Positions 1 to 13,415 of a stretch of 64,000 nucleotides of DNA are shown here, one piece after another. Numbering within the stretch: the first letter of the stretch is position 1; each line of letters begins with the position of its first letter. Origin of the DNA: Trichoplax sp. H2 (lineage: Eukaryota; Placozoa; Uniplacotomia; Trichoplacea); the NCBI GenBank assembly GCA_003344405.1, contig NOWV01000011.1:868001-932000 (forward strand), read 5' to 3'. Made by a program: the position numbers and the translations under genes. The notes below the pieces were generated by a model, which saw only the letters and a program-made list of their open reading frames with translations, did not search any database and was not told the DNA's origin.

Positions 1-2898
1 TAAAAAAATCAGTTATACTCTTGGTAAAAAGCGATGCCAGTTTCTACAGTAAATACTTGGGTTAGATTCGTGCTAGTATAAAAGCAATATACTTTGTTGA
101 TCTAGTTATACGGATACACATTGCAGAACAATACTATTTAGAATATCATAGAAGGGTAACAATGACAGCCTCTATACGATCAGACATAAAATCATTAATC
201 TAGAATGAAGTTCAGTATACATACAATTAGGGCATCAAATGTAGCGTTCAGACTATATTATATTATTTATTGTGTAGATTTTAAGTTCGACGACATAATA
301 ATTACTGCAACTATTTGCTGAAATAACAGTTTAAGCTTTGATCATATCGAGATTATCCAATTGTACCGTAAGTCAGAAAGTGTGTCATAATTTAACTAAT
401 CTATCTATACTATGCTACAATGACATGGTCGCAATGTTCAAAGATAAGACCTAAGATAGGTTTATTACCTTTTCTAGGCGAAAAACTAATTTATTCGTTT
501 CCATAAAACCATGGTCAATAGACTGATTACGTAAGCGACGAAATTCTTCAGTTACACGATTGATTAGACCTGTAATTAATAAATACACCATTTTAATGTA
601 ATTGATTGATTTTAAATACTAGCATCTAGTAAGAAAAGCTTTACTACCCCAAACATGAAGACCTATCTAGAACAGCCTATATCGCAATCTATTCAATTGC
701 GTTGCTTTCTATTTTATACCAAGCCAAGAATGGCATATAGTGAACAAATTTAAATATTTTATCAAATTGTAGAACAAAATGGGGGTGTTATATCTATCAT
801 CAAGTAGAGAACTAGAAATGCTATCTCCACCTATATCTTTCCAAGAAACGTTTCATTTGTATTTGATTAATATAAGGCCAACATCTGGTGTACGCTAATC
901 GCATACAACTTGAGTGCAAACAACAAGGATTTCATGGGTAGAATCAAACTGAATTATATATACGAGTAAATATCTACTATTAACACCAAAAATATTGATT
1001 ATCACAAATACTTATTTTGTTACAATATCAGATAATCTTGGCAATAAGCATGGGGCTAAAGAAAAATAGCAAGCTATTGCAATAAAGACAAAACCTTTAC
1101 ATTTATTATCATGTAGCTAATAACTACATGGAATGGAATGTAATTAAACACCTATGAGGATCACCCAGTTTGTGCGAAAATAACGGCTCTGTCAATCAGT
1201 GCTAAAAAAGAATGAAGTAATAACCCCCAAAGTTTCCTATTCTAAACCCAATGTAAACTAAATTTAATGGTAGTTAACACGTACACATCTTGATCATAGT
1301 GATACTGTACCGGTAAGATGACTGTAAAAGTAATCATGAAATAATGCAAAAGTATAGTAGCATAACAATTCGTTGATGCTCGTAGAGAGTAAAAGAATGA
1401 ACGGTATCTTGTACAAAGTAGGTATAAAAGATCATTTCAAGAGGAAGGTCAAAGACTCTTGCCAATTGGAGCAAAACTGTCTTATTCTAATCTAGTTGCT
1501 AGTCGAGATTATTACTTGATGATGAGCTATCACAAGTCTATTATTAAGCTGGACTGTCTTAACAGTTCCATCCAGAATATGTAAATCAAGGTCTGGAGCA
1601 AATTAAAAGTACAAGTAACTCTCTTCCTGGCTACTTCCAGCATACCAGTATATTGTTATATTGCTGAAAGGAGTGCGATATAAACAGAATGTAGAAATAT
1701 TATCATGGATCAATAATATAGTTACACCGTATATATTTGGTATGACTATTTCACTGCATGCGGGTCAAATAAAATCATTATAATGGCATTCCATTGGATA
1801 GAGGAAAGGTGGCAAATTCACAGAAGAAAGTATAGAAATAGCGAATTTATTGGCTCCATTGTAGGCAGTCGCTCGTTATTTCTGTCCTTTCGTATTCTAT
1901 AGTATAACGATTAATTATTGCATGCTTTTAATGGTAGTTTAGCTTCCCCTGAACCACAGTAAAGTGCTGTTGCTCATCTCCTACTGTCTATGTATGGAAG
2001 TTTTATTGTTAGATACCATTATGGACTACGAAATAACGCCATTGCATTATCAGGTAGGACTATCTGAGAAATAATGATAGCTTAACCTATTGGACACCAG
2101 TAATAACAGTAAATGAAATGGAATTCTCTATCGTAAGGAGTAGTGAAAGACAGCGATACTGATGCATAAAATGAAAGTCTAAAATGGGAATGGATTCTCA
2201 TACGAGGAAGAGGATAGGAAACAAAAGCCGTAAATTAATTATGTCATGACAAGGTATAGAATTAGTTGATTATGCCTACGATAGAGACAAAAAGATCAAT
2301 CCATCCATCGTCTACAAATGGAACGATCACGGCTGTATACACTGGTTTGATGGTAGTGATTGTACGCTCATGATGCAATAGATGGGGATATCATTCATAG
2401 AAGAAATGGATGAACGATGGATTACAGGATCGATTGTATTTTCCCCTCCTTGGATAGCATTCTTCGTAAAATGCAAATAATTCATTCGACTGGTGATTGG
2501 TTGCAAGTAGATCTATAATATACAGAAAGATTCTTTGGAAATCATATGGAATCTGGCCTTGATGAAAGCCAGTCTATCTATTCAATGGCGTTAATATGAA
2601 TTATATACTTAATTGAAAGTATAGCACAAAGTTAGTTTAGCCATTGGCATTTCGGTGTGTTGCCTTCAGCATTAGGTAATTGAATTTGACGTCATGCAAG
2701 GCGTCCAGTATCCAATCAATTTTACTACGATCGTGTGTCGGTACTTGAAAATTGTTCTACATAATAGGGCTAACATTGATTAAGAGACAGTCTGATCATG
2801 GGCTAGATCAAAGACTGTCATGAAATAATAAGAGAAAACGAAAGAGAAGACAGAGCTTGCCATCCATTTTATCCTACTGCCAAGATGACAAACTTGAC
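1..2898. other. AT-rich stretch with no supported exon
   Basis: No open frame of useful length and no family motif was seen on either strand. On the minus strand I looked for the FYVE signature (R-[RK]-H-H-C-R) expected if the zinc-finger gene to the right were Rabenosyn-5 or EEA1, and did not find it. The stretch may be a long intron or 3' flank of that gene, or intergenic DNA. Confidence 0.5.
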
Positions 2899-3090
2899 TT
2901 GGCCCAACAACTTACCGATTTCTTGTTTATAAAAGCGATCATCGTCATAATAGATCTCGTTAAATACGGGCAGAACTTTCCCCTTCGTTTTGCCATGTTC
3001 TAATGTAACATGTTGTAATAATAATTCTGCCGAAGTTAAATCTTTTTTACATTCTGGGCATAGGAAACCTTCTTTCATGTCCGCCTCCAT
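2899..3090 (-). CDS. First coding exon of a C2H2 zinc-finger protein resembling the Rabenosyn-5/EEA1 N-terminus (partial)
   Basis: Read on the minus strand from the ATG at 3090, this gives 64 codons starting MEADMKEGFLCPECKKDL. The spacing C-x2-C-x12-H-x4-H ends at LEH and forms one C2H2 finger. EGFLCP-x-C-x-KDL closely matches the start of Rabenosyn-5 and, less closely, EEA1, which are Rab5 effectors on early endosomes whose N-terminal fingers bind Rab GTPases. The open frame continues upstream to 3243, but the start at 3090 puts the finger at the expected distance from the N-terminus. The probable donor is GTCAAG after LLGQ (2898); it is weak, and GTAGGA a little further on is an alternative. 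No later exon was recognised, so the family and the rest of the protein are unproven. It lies head-to-head with FBXL13. Confidence 0.45.
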
Positions 3091-4296
3091 GATGGAATCG
3101 TTGGATAACGTCGTTGCTTGGATATCATACACACACACACTCTGACTACGATTCACCCACAACGACGTCGACCTGTTTACTCGTATGACATCATTGACAT
3201 TCACTCGTGGATGGAGTTGACGCTGCCTAGGGTACGATCGCATTGAGTTCGCTGGATACTCTAACTGTATAACGTACAGTAAGTACCGATGTTACTATAC
3301 TGTACAGTATACTAGAACTACCTGAAAGCGTTATGCCATACTCTACCGTATAAAGCCTAGCCCTTCAGTCCAATGACCATGGTGGACAGTAGACTGTATC
3401 GTTACAGGCATACGATACACTGAAATGACCGGTAAGTTAGTCGGGCTTTAGCGGTAAAGCGAACGATCATTTCCCCTCGATCTCTTGATTCTTTTTCAAC
3501 TCGACAATAGCAGCAACTGCTCCTACTGCTCATTGCTCAAAATGTGCAGCAAACTGACTATTTTACCATCATTTGCCTACATTGGAAGACTGAAATCTTT
3601 ACACTGTACAGAACTCCAATCGTTCTTTACTTGTCAATGGTAATACTGCATGTATGGATCCACATTGTTCAATACTGTACTCTCTATTAGAAATCAATAG
3701 TAGTCATTTCTAGTAGTCGATGGTGATGCTAAAATGACCGGCAGCCTCCACACTTTTAGCAACAAACAGTTGTTAGCAGTCAGCTCTCTCTGTCTTTGAG
3801 TCGTTACTGATACAGCATGCAGTGCTAGCGTGCTACATTGCAGCCTTGATGATATTATAGCTGGGTTATGGATATCATTGATTGCATTAATTCAAGTAGA
3901 CGCATACTATAAATCCAGTTGACATAATTTGGCAAAGCAAAACGACAATCAACATGCAGGATTGCGGACTGCGGACATCTGGACAAAATTACTCAACATA
4001 CTCCACGCAAGCGTCAACGTATTGCCGGTCATAGTTGTTATGGAAACCAAGGATCATAATAGCCCATTTGGATACATTGGATGATGGCCTTTGTAAACCA
4101 ACTAAAACTTATTTGCAACGCCTATACAAGGTCTCTCTCTCTCTTATCAACTTATCTATCGTTGTTTAGTTACATATAAAGTAAAAGCAAACATTATCAA
4201 TTACAGTAGTACATTCTTGGCGGCTTTGCTACATTTTATCCTTATCTTTTAAGTGATTGATCAATAAATTTCACATCAGTATTGATCCATAGCATC
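3091..4296. promoter_or_regulatory. Divergent intergenic region between the zinc-finger gene (-) and FBXL13 (+)
   Basis: About 1.2 kb separates two start codons that point away from each other, so both promoters should lie here. It contains a perfect 16-bp palindrome at 3296-3311, a short AC-dinucleotide run near 3130 inside the upstream open frame, and no convincing exon. No TATA box could be assigned with confidence. Confidence 0.45.
3296..3311. repeat. 16-bp perfect palindrome TATACTGTACAGTATA
   Basis: Both strands read the same. Related ACTGTACAGT-containing strings occur at 36211-36240, 46037-46051 and 63483-63501, all outside coding exons. It could be a dimeric transcription-factor site or simply a hairpin-prone remnant; the sequence does not decide. 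Confidence 0.5.
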
Positions 4297-7200
4297 ATGA
4301 TATTACCATTGCAAAAGAAAGATCCTGAGCTATGGTTCTACCTAAAGAAACATAAGATGTTGGCACTATTCGAGGTGAGAATAAATTTAAAAAATAGAAA
4401 TATTCTTCTTGGAATAATACATGATAAACAGGTACATTAGCCTTAAATAGAACTATCGTTAAATACATATATTCCATCCATCACTAATTGGAAAACCTCG
4501 TATATGTAGTAATTTTCCAGAAAAAAATCTATGTAAAATAGAAATTTTCTATCTAAAACTGCAAAAGTGACGTTGAACTATAACCCAACAGACACACAAA
4601 TCTAAATGAGCAATATCCTTAAAACTGTATACTTGCCACATAGATTTACTCCACAAAAATAGTTTAAATAAATCAATTACAGTTATGTAATTCATCATGG
4701 TAAAATTTCTACAATCAAATTTACCCTACTCCAATACAAAGGTTGCTTCGTTATTGACTTTGTACAGTATTCAGTAACAGATTTATTCCTTTCATCTGCT
4801 TTAATGTTATCCTTATTTCTTTCATTGATACAATCAGAAATACCGCAACTGCTAATAATACAGCCAATAAACGTGATTACCAACGATAGGAATCAATAAT
4901 ATTTCACTATCTTGTAAATATTTCTTCCCCTTTAATCTATCTAAAGCGATTGTCAAATTTCTCCGTAAAAAAATGAAAGAGATACTAGACCTATACCAGT
5001 GTTGGTTTATATTTCAATTTTTTTATTAAATAAAGCAAGTTATAGCTCTACTTTATTATCTTTTTAGAATAAATAATATTACAGACTGACTGACTATAAC
5101 TGTGATATGTCAGGTACCTATAAGAAAGTATAAAATCTTTTCGATATGATTATAGTCATTATATCATCCGCTACTGGGCAATAAATATCACCAAAATTAG
5201 GATTCTAAAAATTCCGCTACTAATTACTTTAAACATACCTAAAATACGAATATTTTATTTAATCATAACCACATCTATGTTTTAGTGTATTCTGTCAGGG
5301 CTAATAGTTGAATGTCCAGAAGATCCAAAAGGGTTTATCATTGAGAAAATAAAGAGCCTACAAGGGCAAGAAATAAATGCTCATCTGATATGGTAAAGTA
5401 TTACTGCTGTCAAGTGCATACATAACTAATTCGGAAGCAGTTTTAAATATGGTTAGGTAACTTCTGATGCTATCTAAACTAATTATCAGGGATATGTTCA
5501 TAAGTGAAGAGAACAAGCCTAAAGAAAGTATGATTAAAAGCTCTTGGATTGATTCAATATTTGATTTAGATTTTGAAGAAGATAACCAGGTTATAATAAA
5601 TAACATTATACTAGATTAAACATTTATCACTGGCGATCTATAGGTTTTCATTTTTACAATCAGATAATTTATATAAAGATTAATACAACAATGTAATCAG
5701 TAATCATTGTTTGTATTTTACAGCCAACACCAGAAATGTACTACACTGCATATACATTCTATAATACCTACTTAACGGTCAAGGCTATTAAGTAAGCATT
5801 AACTAGCATACAAATTATCTTAGCAATTTAAGAGTGGTTAATATCCTAAGGATTTATTCCATACTTTACAAGGGGATGGAAATTATTTCATCAATATCAA
5901 AAGGAAAAAAAATTGGAAATCGATAATCGGTATCGTAAAGCACGCCATTGGCACCGAAAGCGAGTTAAATGGCAAATTTTGATTAAATGGCATGTATCCT
6001 AACTTATAACGTTTTCCATTAAAAGAAATGAATAGGAATATCATATCACAGTATTATATCAACGGAGTAAAATAGTGACATATACTCATATAATGTGCTA
6101 TTTACATATTAATTATGATGTTAATGTTATGAAAGTACTTCAGTTAACAATTTAGATGTATTTATAATCTAAATCAGACATAATATTGCATTTAATATGT
6201 AAGTTCCTCCTTAACTCCTGTATAACTTAATAGAAATGGATGAAGGTGCGAGCTGTGACACATAAAGGTAATTAAAATTGCAATTTATATAACCTTTACA
6301 AAAAAATATTATCACTTATTAATTATTGAAATGAGTAACCATTACTTAATCACTTTATTATACAAAGTAATCATTTTGCTTATTACTATAAAAATTAGTC
6401 GCGTATCAGCGAGTACAAAGAATGTACCACGAATCATTATCGAAAAGGGTCCTACTCGCATGGCGTAACGTTATCGTTGAAGCTAGAAGAACGAAAGAAT
6501 ATTTTGCTGTAAGCCTATTAAAATTTCCACGATGTAATTATATCAATTATTTGTTGCTTTTATGTTCAGCTTTATTTACTTAGCTTAAATATTTTCCCTA
6601 ATAGAAAATAGAAAGGGGAGAAATAAATCCTGCTGAAGATAAACAGAAAACTGTTCGAGGCTCTATCATGAAGTCACCTATTGTAAAAGATAAAAATCAA
6701 GATGAATTATCGTTGTTGCCGCGTGCATTAGCTATAAAAGTAAGTTTATGAATGAAATAATGCTCGAAAGAAATCGTTACTAAATATAGTGCATCAAAAG
6801 TCACGTAATGGTAAAGTTTCCAAAACACCGCTGTAAATAAATTTTCTTATTATTATTTCTCTATCTATAGATTTTCAGCTACTTAAATCCACTAGATCTT
6901 GCTCGCTGTGCTCAAGCTTGTAGAAATTGGAAAGTTATTACACAAGCTAATCAGCTATGGAATAAGATTGATGTCTCTCATAAATCAGTCATCAAAAAGT
7001 ACGAACACATATGAAATTAAATAAGCATTAATAACACGGTGGCAGTTTTTCTAAATATTTGAAGATTTTACAGCTTTTAGAAATATAACATGGTCTATTT
7101 ATTACAGAATCACCAGTCAAGTATTACAGAGAATTCTACACAAAGCAAGGCCATATCTAGGCCACTTGAATATCAGAGGATGTCGAGGTGCTGGCATGGA

Positions 7201-10200
7201 AGCCTTAAGAATAATTGGTAATTGATAAAATTAACTGTTATTGATTTTTATTAGGTACACCCATTAAAAATAATCATTGAAATAATAAGAGTATAAAATA
7301 GAAATAATTTAGTTATTTTTTAATCTATCGTATCTTATTTCCTTTTAACACTTTAGGTGAATGTCGAAATTTGCAAGATTTAAATTTATCCGACTGTTAC
7401 AACTACAATGTGCGTTAGATCAATTTTTAATTAAGGTCATGAATATGATCAAAATTTTATATTCTGTATCTACATATCTTATTGATACTAGGACGAATTA
7501 ATGCACTATATTGGAACTGGATGTAAAGTTCTCTTATATTTAAACTTATCACAATGTGATTTAACAGATGCAACGTTAAGATCACTATCAAGGCAAGTCT
7601 ACTGATTGTCTAAAGTACTGCAATGGATTGTTATATAGAAAAATAGTGTACAACTTATCAAATTTTCTCTATGAGTATCTATTCTTATAAATAATTTATC
7701 GTAATTGTTACTATTAAAATATTCTAGATTTTGTACCAATTTACAATATCTGAGTATGGCCTATGTCAACACATTTTCGATCAAAGGACTTCAATATTTA
7801 GCTGCTGGAAAAGGATGCCGAAAATTATCCTATTTAGATATATCAGGATGTACACAAGTAATTGCTTACTTTAGTACAGCTAATTAAATACCAATATTTG
7901 TAATTTTCTCAATAGATATCATTGTTGATAAAAGTCAAGTGAAATATTTACCACTGTATCAAGCTAGGGCTTTAAGTTGCTTAAATTTTTGATTAATATA
8001 GGTAAATACGGATGGTATGAAATTTATCGCTGAATGTTGCCCATTTTTAAATACAATTTTACTGAACGATTTAGCATCTTTAAAAGATGAAGCTATAATG
8101 GTAAATACATTTATAAGGCCATTAATTTACGTAAGATAGCATATCCTGATATAAAGTCTAGTAATCCTTAATTTATTACTTTAATAAACATTTTAAACCG
8201 TTCAATTTTTGAACGGATTGTTACATATCCTAAATATAATGTTTTTAAATACATTTAAAGATATGATATTTATCTATGCAATTGTATCATCATTACGAAA
8301 GATTATAGACTATGAGTTAATCTCTTATTTTATCGCATACTATTATTTCAGCAATTGGTTAATGGATGTCGTAACTTAAGAGCAATTTCACTACAAGGAA
8401 CGAATTCTCTATCTGATCATAGTTTCCAATACATTTCCCAGCTTAAAAAATTACGAAAGCTTCGCATAGAAGGTAGTTATTAATACACTATCTTAAATTG
8501 ATTATTGCTATTGCAATTTTATACTGAAATAGTACCGTATCTAATGTAGAAAATGATTTCATTTTCCTCTCGACAGTAAAATTATAACCTTTGTATGAAT
8601 ATTTGCAATTCTAATTTTTAATCATGGACATACTGTCTAAATCTTTAGGAAATAACCTTATAACGGATACCTCCATTAAAGCTTTAGGAAGGAACTGCCT
8701 TGAATTAAATCATATTTATCTTGTCGATTGTCCTAGATTAACAGATTTATCAATCAAAGCCTTAGCACCCTGTCGACAATTAAACTACTTAAATGTAGCT
8801 GACTGCGTAAGGTACAAATTACATTTTCACAAAAAAATTAAATATTTGTCATGAAAAATCGCAACAGCTTTAATGCACTTGCAATAATAGTTTATTTTAT
8901 GGATAAAATTTAATACTTCTTATATAGGATATCAGATACTGGTGTGCGTCATGTAGTAGAAGGTCCAGCGTCTTCCAAACTAAAAGAGCTTAATCTATCA
9001 AACTGTATAAGAATTAGCGATGTAACTCTACTTAGAATAGCACAAAGGTACTACCTTAATAAAGTTATAAGCTATATAAATGCTCTAAATAGCTAAAGTA
9101 GAAAAAGGAGCAGAAAGAGAACTGGCAATTCTGTAAATTTTAAATCACATTTTTTCCCCAGGTGTACAGAATTACAGCGGGCTAGTTTCTGTTTTTGTGA
9201 GCATGTCACAGATGCTGGAGCAGAACTTATGGGAGGGTTGTCCAATTTAGTTTCAATAGATCTATCAGGTTGCTTTATTCAAGATCAAGGCTTGATGGCT
9301 CTTGGCAACAATAGCAAATTTCGTAAGATTGATTTGGCTGAGTGTAGCACAATTTCAGATTTTGGTGTACAGGTGTGTGACTCTCTAGCTAATACTGTTC
9401 TTTAAATTTGTGAAAGACAAACTTTAATCACATATAAATTATCCTAACAATCCTTCGTTAAATTCTATATCTTAAGAGAACACTATTGTTAAGAAATTAA
9501 TGTAATGACTCAAGTAAATATAGATTTATTGTATTATTGGATCCTATAATTTTCATAATGTAAAATATTGGTAATACGATATCGTAATTTAAAGTAAGAT
9601 TTAACGTGATAGTCATTACTTACACTGATAGCTGCCCCACTAAAATTGATAAGCAGTTCGTAATATAATTTTTACCTATATTTCTATAGTACATATTATC
9701 ACTATTTTATAAATACATTTTAACGTCTTTTTTCTGAGATTAATCTGATAGCGTAATTAATCTATCCAGTACTATTTGGATAATATGCTGTATAATTTAC
9801 ATTCATGAGATGTAACTCATATAATTCTCAATTACAGAGGATGTGTCAACATTGCCGAGACTTACTGTCTTTGGACCTATCACACTGTGTAGTAAGTACT
9901 ATATCTATCTAAATCAATTTTACTTAACTTCCAGATACGAACTTGCATTACATCGTAACGTAAAATCTGAAAATTCAATTTTAAACTAGTTAATAACCGA
10001 TAACGCCGTTAAAAGCATAGCATTTTGCTGTCGACTTCTTAAATCGTTAAAATTAGGAGGTTGTTCACAGGTAAAAATGATCTTTATTTCTCAAATTTCT
10101 AATCAACAACCACCTAACCATAGCTAATAGGATATAGATACTAGCTATTCTCTCTAAATTTGTTACATTATTTACAGCTAACTGATACCAGTGCCCAATA

Positions 10201-10632
10201 TATATCTGGTGTATTGCGATACTTAGAAGAGCTGGATATGTCAGCGTGCTCCCATATAACGTAAGTTCATCAGATAGCGATAAAGGATAATTGCTACTAA
10301 GGATTTAAAAATAACTTATTTATTTAATTAATTATTCATTCAATCATTCATTTCAGAGATAAATCACTGCGATACATCCGAAAAGGGTGTAAAAAGCTAA
10401 AGAAGTTAACACTCTTGTACTGTCGCAACATCACAAAGTACGCCAGCTTCTTCTTATTATATACAATTTCTAACACAATGATGTTGATTGTACTTAGTTT
10501 AGCTAACGCAAGTTTTGAATAAACTTTGCTTTTAACAGAAGTGCTATAACAAAGGTACAAGCCACAGGAATAGAAGTTATTTATAGTACAGCTGATGCCT
10601 CTACATTCTTATCATCGAAACCGGACCGTTAA
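4297..10632 (+). CDS. FBXL13: F-box and leucine-rich-repeat protein 13 / dynein regulatory complex subunit 6
   Basis: Twenty-two exons join in phase to 778 codons: 4297-4374, 5286-5392, 5490-5589, 5724-5791, 5873-5993, 6410-6508, 6605-6739, 6871-6998, 7108-7217, 7357-7409, 7492-7592, 7728-7857, 8002-8100, 8352-8472, 8649-8811, 8928-9047, 9162-9372, 9838-9891, 9990-10070, 10178-10260, 10357-10437, 10539-10632 (TAA). Residues 1-60 resemble an RII-alpha-like docking fold (ELWFYLKKHK, then GLIVECPEDPKGF). Basic coiled sequence follows (RGWKLF-type and MYHESLSKRVLLAWR). The F-box is near 228-270 (LPRALAIKIFSYLNPLDLAR). About sixteen cysteine-containing LRRs of the L-x-x-L-x-L-x-x-C type run to the end. 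In the family this is DRC6 of the axonemal nexin-dynein regulatory complex in motile cilia; it may also serve as an SCF adaptor. The start follows an in-frame TGA at 4282. Intron 11 has a GC donor (7593). Human FBXL13 is of similar length, about 735 residues. Confidence 0.93.
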
Positions 10633-10805
10633 CTGTCTATACAAATACATATACATGTTTATACGAATATATCTTTATAGATACATACAAATTAATGAGA
10701 TACCTCACAAGAAAATGAAAATTTAAGCAAATTACGATTGTTATGATTATTTCATTCCATCGACCAAACTTTATTTCTGTCTTGCACAATAGCAAGACAA
10801 TTGTA

Positions 10806-10825
10806 AATAAAAATACTTTAATAAA
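10806..10825 (+). terminator. Candidate polyadenylation signals of FBXL13
   Basis: AATAAA at 10806-10811 and again at 10820-10825, 174-188 bases after the FBXL13 stop codon. They sit inside the gap before the CDC123 stop, so the two convergent transcripts probably overlap at their 3' ends. Confidence 0.5.
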
Positions 10826-10837
10826 ATTTGGATCAAT

Positions 10838-10843
10838 TTTATT
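10838..10843 (-). terminator. Polyadenylation signal overlapping the CDC123 stop codon
   Basis: On the minus strand the stop and signal read TGAATAAA, so AATAAA begins within the stop codon (bases 10843 down to 10838). If used, the 3' UTR would be only about 10-30 bases. Confidence 0.5.
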
Positions 10844-13415
10844 CAAATGTCATCATTTTCCATCTTCTTCGACATCTATAGTGTATGAATATGGTGTGAC
10901 TTAAAAATAGCAACGCTATAATAACATTACTACAAAATATAATGCACGCCCCAAAAGAAACAATTACCAGCTTCAGATACTCCACGAGTTGACTAGCATT
11001 AACGTTGGAATTTGCCTCCGCGATGTCCTAAAAATTTACCAAGTAAAAATATCATATTAATAAATATTTAGCTACCGTATAATAGGACGAGATTGTAACC
11101 TTAAAATACTTCCTAACCTATATAACTATGCAAAACTTACCAGAGGTACTTTAGATCTTAGATATGGATTTGAAGCAATCCCATGAGAACCTTCAATGCA
11201 TCTAAATATAACGATCTATCCGTATAACGGTAATAGTAAATTCTCAGATATCATACATATATACGTATGTTTAATATAAGGTACAGGTTACAGTATTAGT
11301 TAAACCTGGATACGAGATTCCTGATCATCAATTGGACATTTAACCCTGTGGCCTGTGTCGGATTATCAGATAGACAATAAGGTTAGTACGATAAAAAAAG
11401 TTCATCAGAAAATAACTCAAAAATGATTAAGTACAATTCAGACCTGCTAATGGTTGGCCGCTAGTTAATTCACTCCATTCAAATAATGCTGTATCAGTTA
11501 AAGTGTTGAATGGATTAAAGTCGACCAAAGTGATCGAATTCTAATATATTTAACCATATGAGTATCGTTAGTAGAACAATTTGCTAAAATAAATTATGCG
11601 TAAATCAAGATTATGAAAATTACCTTTTTTCTTCTATAAATATCTATAACATCTAAATTTTTTAAATAAAATAAAATATGATCACGTCGATATTACTGTT
11701 ATGAAACTCTTAAACAACGCACAATGTATTGAAAAATGCATAAGTACTAACAATTCGTTTCCGTAAATTTTTCCTTTATATTTTTATAAAAGAATTTTGC
11801 TATATCATGGCAACACTCTGTCATAGTAGTAACCATAAATGGATAATAGTTGGATATATCTCTTTGGCTAATCGCTGCATGAACAAAATTAATAGGTTTG
11901 GTATCAAAATCTTTACATTCCTTTCTATATTGTTCATAAATTTTACATGCCTATAATGTTGCCATCGCGAATAAAACACCTGTATTCCATTCCACCAGAA
12001 ACTTCTTGCCATTTTCTTAGTATAAGCTTCGGCGTAGTCGTATTGGGTAAAAATGAGTTGAATATTAGCTCAAGCGCTTTATTAATTACCAACATAAAAT
12101 TAACGAATAAGATAAGTAGTATTACCTCATAGCCAGAAAAATCTCCAGCAGGATCTTGGCAACCCTCAAAACTAAGATGACTAATAGTTACATCAACAGT
12201 AGTAAGCAAAGAGACACATTAGGCAACACTTACGGTTTCGTAAGATCGTGGCCAACACGATCAGAACTCTTTAACAATAATGTTATGTCTTGAAATGTTG
12301 AACATTGAAGTGTACCGTTATGTGAAATCCAAGCGGCGTCCTAAAACCAATTGATATAGAGTCAACTTTAAGTACGTTCACGGAATATTAATCGTGAATT
12401 ATAACAGTTAATAGTTAGACTAATCGGCGCTACAAATGTCACACCATTGTAATACCTGAGGTGAACTCCAATTAAGTTTCGGAAATACATAACCGCCGAG
12501 TTCTCGGATGTGTTGATTAACATCTTCTTCCAGTTTGGGAAAAGTAGGGATAGGCTATAACATTAAGCATAGACAAGAATTTGTAACTACATAGATACAT
12601 GAGGATTTCCGATACTAAATATGAGCAGTGCTTACCGCTGTAGTATCTTCATCATCACTTGCATTATTCCACTTGGATAGCAGTTGAAGTGGCAAACATG
12701 TGATCGTTATATCCATTAACATTAAATTCATCCGTTATCATTTAGTCATAAGAGGATACTAATCACATCAATATTCCAAGCCGCATATTACCTCATCGCT
12801 CAAGTCAGAATCAGATTCATCTCCGCAGGTATAGCGTGTTGATGGTTGTGGGCAGCTAGGCAATGCAATTCATTAGAAATTGAGTAGCGTAATCATAGAT
12901 TACACAATTCCATTACTATAGTATCAGCAATTTATCCTGTAAGTAACATACGCTTGAGGCAAAACCACACCGTCTGCATTGAGGTAATTAATAAATTCAA
13001 TAGGCAAAGGAACAACTCGGCTAATAATAACGAAGAAACAAGGATTAGTTTTCAGCATGTAGAATCTACTAAATCTCATTTAAAGTGAGTGACAGGTGAT
13101 ATTATGATTAACTCGAGGCTTAGCTTCGTATCGTTTACTGCACTTTTATGAGTAAATGACGATACACAAAGTCTCCTCTTTACCTGGTAATAGTTAATCT
13201 GCGAAATTTAGGATACCAAGACGAAAACGAACAATTTAATACCTATCAATCATGACAAATAGTCAAGATTATTAACGTTAAGGTAACTCATAACCTTTCA
13301 AGCCCTATACATATCATTATTAAAGACAATTTAAAGTAACTAAAATAAAAGAAAGCTGAGTTTGTTGCAGCTCCAATCTGCTGTCAAATCTTACATGCTG
13401 AGTTGATGTCTCCAT
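10843..13415 (-). CDS. CDC123: CDC123 (D123), ATP-grasp assembly factor for translation initiation factor eIF2
   Basis: Sixteen exons give 341 residues (human 336): 13415-13395, 13242-13184, 13020-12952, 12855-12792, 12671-12636, 12554-12456, 12340-12234, 12180-12126, 12026-11947, 11867-11752, 11652-11624, 11540-11444, 11345-11306, 11201-11141, 11027-10968, 10875-10843. The family binds eIF2-gamma and drives assembly of the eIF2 trimer in the cytosol. Matching blocks are the start ([18 protein letters not shown]), an acidic stretch near 55-80, [24 protein letters not shown] at 171-179, YRCFI, VIDIY at 237-241, and VDFNPF at 251-256 with the Asp and Asn that in the family hold Mg-ATP. The C-terminus VEYLKL plus a charged tail also fits. 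The first coding exon is only 21 bases. The exon 9/10 junction has two possible forms (see findings). Its neighbour FBXL13 is tail-to-tail 210 bases away; VEZT is head-to-head. Confidence 0.95.

Noticed and set aside
11947-12132. Plus-strand 61-codon frame
   Set aside because: Antisense to CDC123 exons 8 and 9, which are supported by homology.
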